64,000 nucleotides of DNA, from the NCBI RefSeq assembly GCF_003097235.1, contig NZ_QEQQ01000016.1, forward strand, positions 101,579 to 165,578, read 5' to 3'. The notes under the pieces were generated by a model that was not told the origin of the DNA, searched no databases, and was given only the letters and a program-made list of their open reading frames with translations. The stretch comes from Pseudomonas sp. CC120222-01a (GTDB lineage: Bacteria; Pseudomonadota; Gammaproteobacteria; Pseudomonadales; Pseudomonadaceae). How positions within the stretch are numbered: position 1 is the stretch's first letter; every line of letters begins with the position of its first letter. Shown here one piece after another: positions 63,686-64,000 of the stretch. The position numbers and the translations under genes are program-made.

Positions 63686-64000
63686 TCATTTTCGGGTCGG
63701 GTATTTTGCTGGTCGTTGCTTCACTGCTCTGGGGAACCAACGATCAGGTCGCCGATGAGGTAGGACATACTGCGCTGCTGATGCCTGCAAGTCCGCCAGA
63801 AATCCTGGCAGGTTGCCGGGATGATTCAGTGATGTGCCATGCAGCAAGCCCAAGATTGCCCAGCTGCAGGCGGTAAAACTCATTTCGCAGGGATAAACAC
63901 CTGGGCACTGCCTCGACATCTGAACCATCTGATAGCGCAGCAGGTTGTAGCCCAGCAGCACGCCCCAAAGTTCTTGCGCAATCATCTCTGGTGTCTTGCT
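63686..64000 (-). mobile_element. IS4-family transposase, C-terminal part (partial)
   Basis: The minus-strand frame is open to the right edge, reading SKTPEMIAQELWGVLLGYNL and ending ...RPAKYPTRK, 105 residues. This matches the C-terminal end of IS4-group DDE transposases (QELWG-LLAYNL-R..M). The N-terminal and catalytic parts lie beyond the window. With the terminal repeat at 63655 it marks the end of an insertion sequence that runs off the window. Confidence 0.75.

Overview
The window is a chromosomal segment of a Pseudomonas putida-group bacterium. The evidence is high GC with strong GC3 in core genes, the LapF-type giant adhesin with its own type I secretion genes, the norR/hmp – dsbB – cyoABCDE – alaC order, the selD-selU / PhnCDE-like transporter pair, the queA-tgt-yajC-secD-secF cluster, and many copies of the REP-like palindrome containing TAGGAGCGGCCTTGTGTCGC. 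From memory this order matches the P. putida KT2440 lapF-cyo-secDF neighbourhood; I could not run an alignment.

Layout. 1-2177: N-terminus of a membrane signalling protein, an OprD-type porin and a small secreted protein. 2475-5261: an orphan TccC-type RHS protein with an AT-richer, unrecognised C-terminal domain. 5265-11567: an operon on the minus strand encoding periplasmic adaptor, RND pump, OmpR-type regulator and sensor kinase. 11568-12940: a large inverted repeat, a hairpin-rich stretch and two small Pseudomonas-type DUF genes. 13000-14039: a CxxC cluster protein and a small exported protein. 14254-16156: an AT-rich defence islet with an AvcD/dCTP-deaminase-like anti-phage protein and a 52-residue partner ORF. 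16207-17106: cheV. 17326-33661: the lapF operon, with an adhesin of 3830 residues carrying 35 tandem Ig-like repeats and a dedicated ABC/HlyD/TolC exporter. 33800-36687: norR and hmp, divergent, with NorR-type sites between them. 37118-42998: dsbB and the cytochrome bo3 operon behind a 558-bp leader with a perfect ANR box. 43317-46784: alaC and small housekeeping genes. 46826-52320: selU-selD divergent from a four-gene ABC importer that probably brings in a selenium oxyanion. 52447-57070: a mosaic accessory stretch with bestrophin, a truncated antidote, a trypsin-like lipoprotein, a 10-bp tandem array in front of a Fic protein whose catalytic His is Gln, and a zinc-ribbon lipoprotein. 57365-57449: tRNA-Leu(CAA). 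57558-62961: queA-tgt-yajC-secD-secF. 63081 to the end: a glycine-zipper protein whose terminator is interrupted by the end of an IS4-type element.

Functionally, the window joins biofilm matrix secretion, respiration and nitric-oxide defence, selenium use and tRNA modification, with three accessory insertions (TccC, AvcD-like, Fic region). The best leads for something under-described are the AvcD-like protein with its N-terminal module and small downstream ORF, the H-to-Q Fic protein behind a 10-bp periodic array, and the TccC C-terminal domain.
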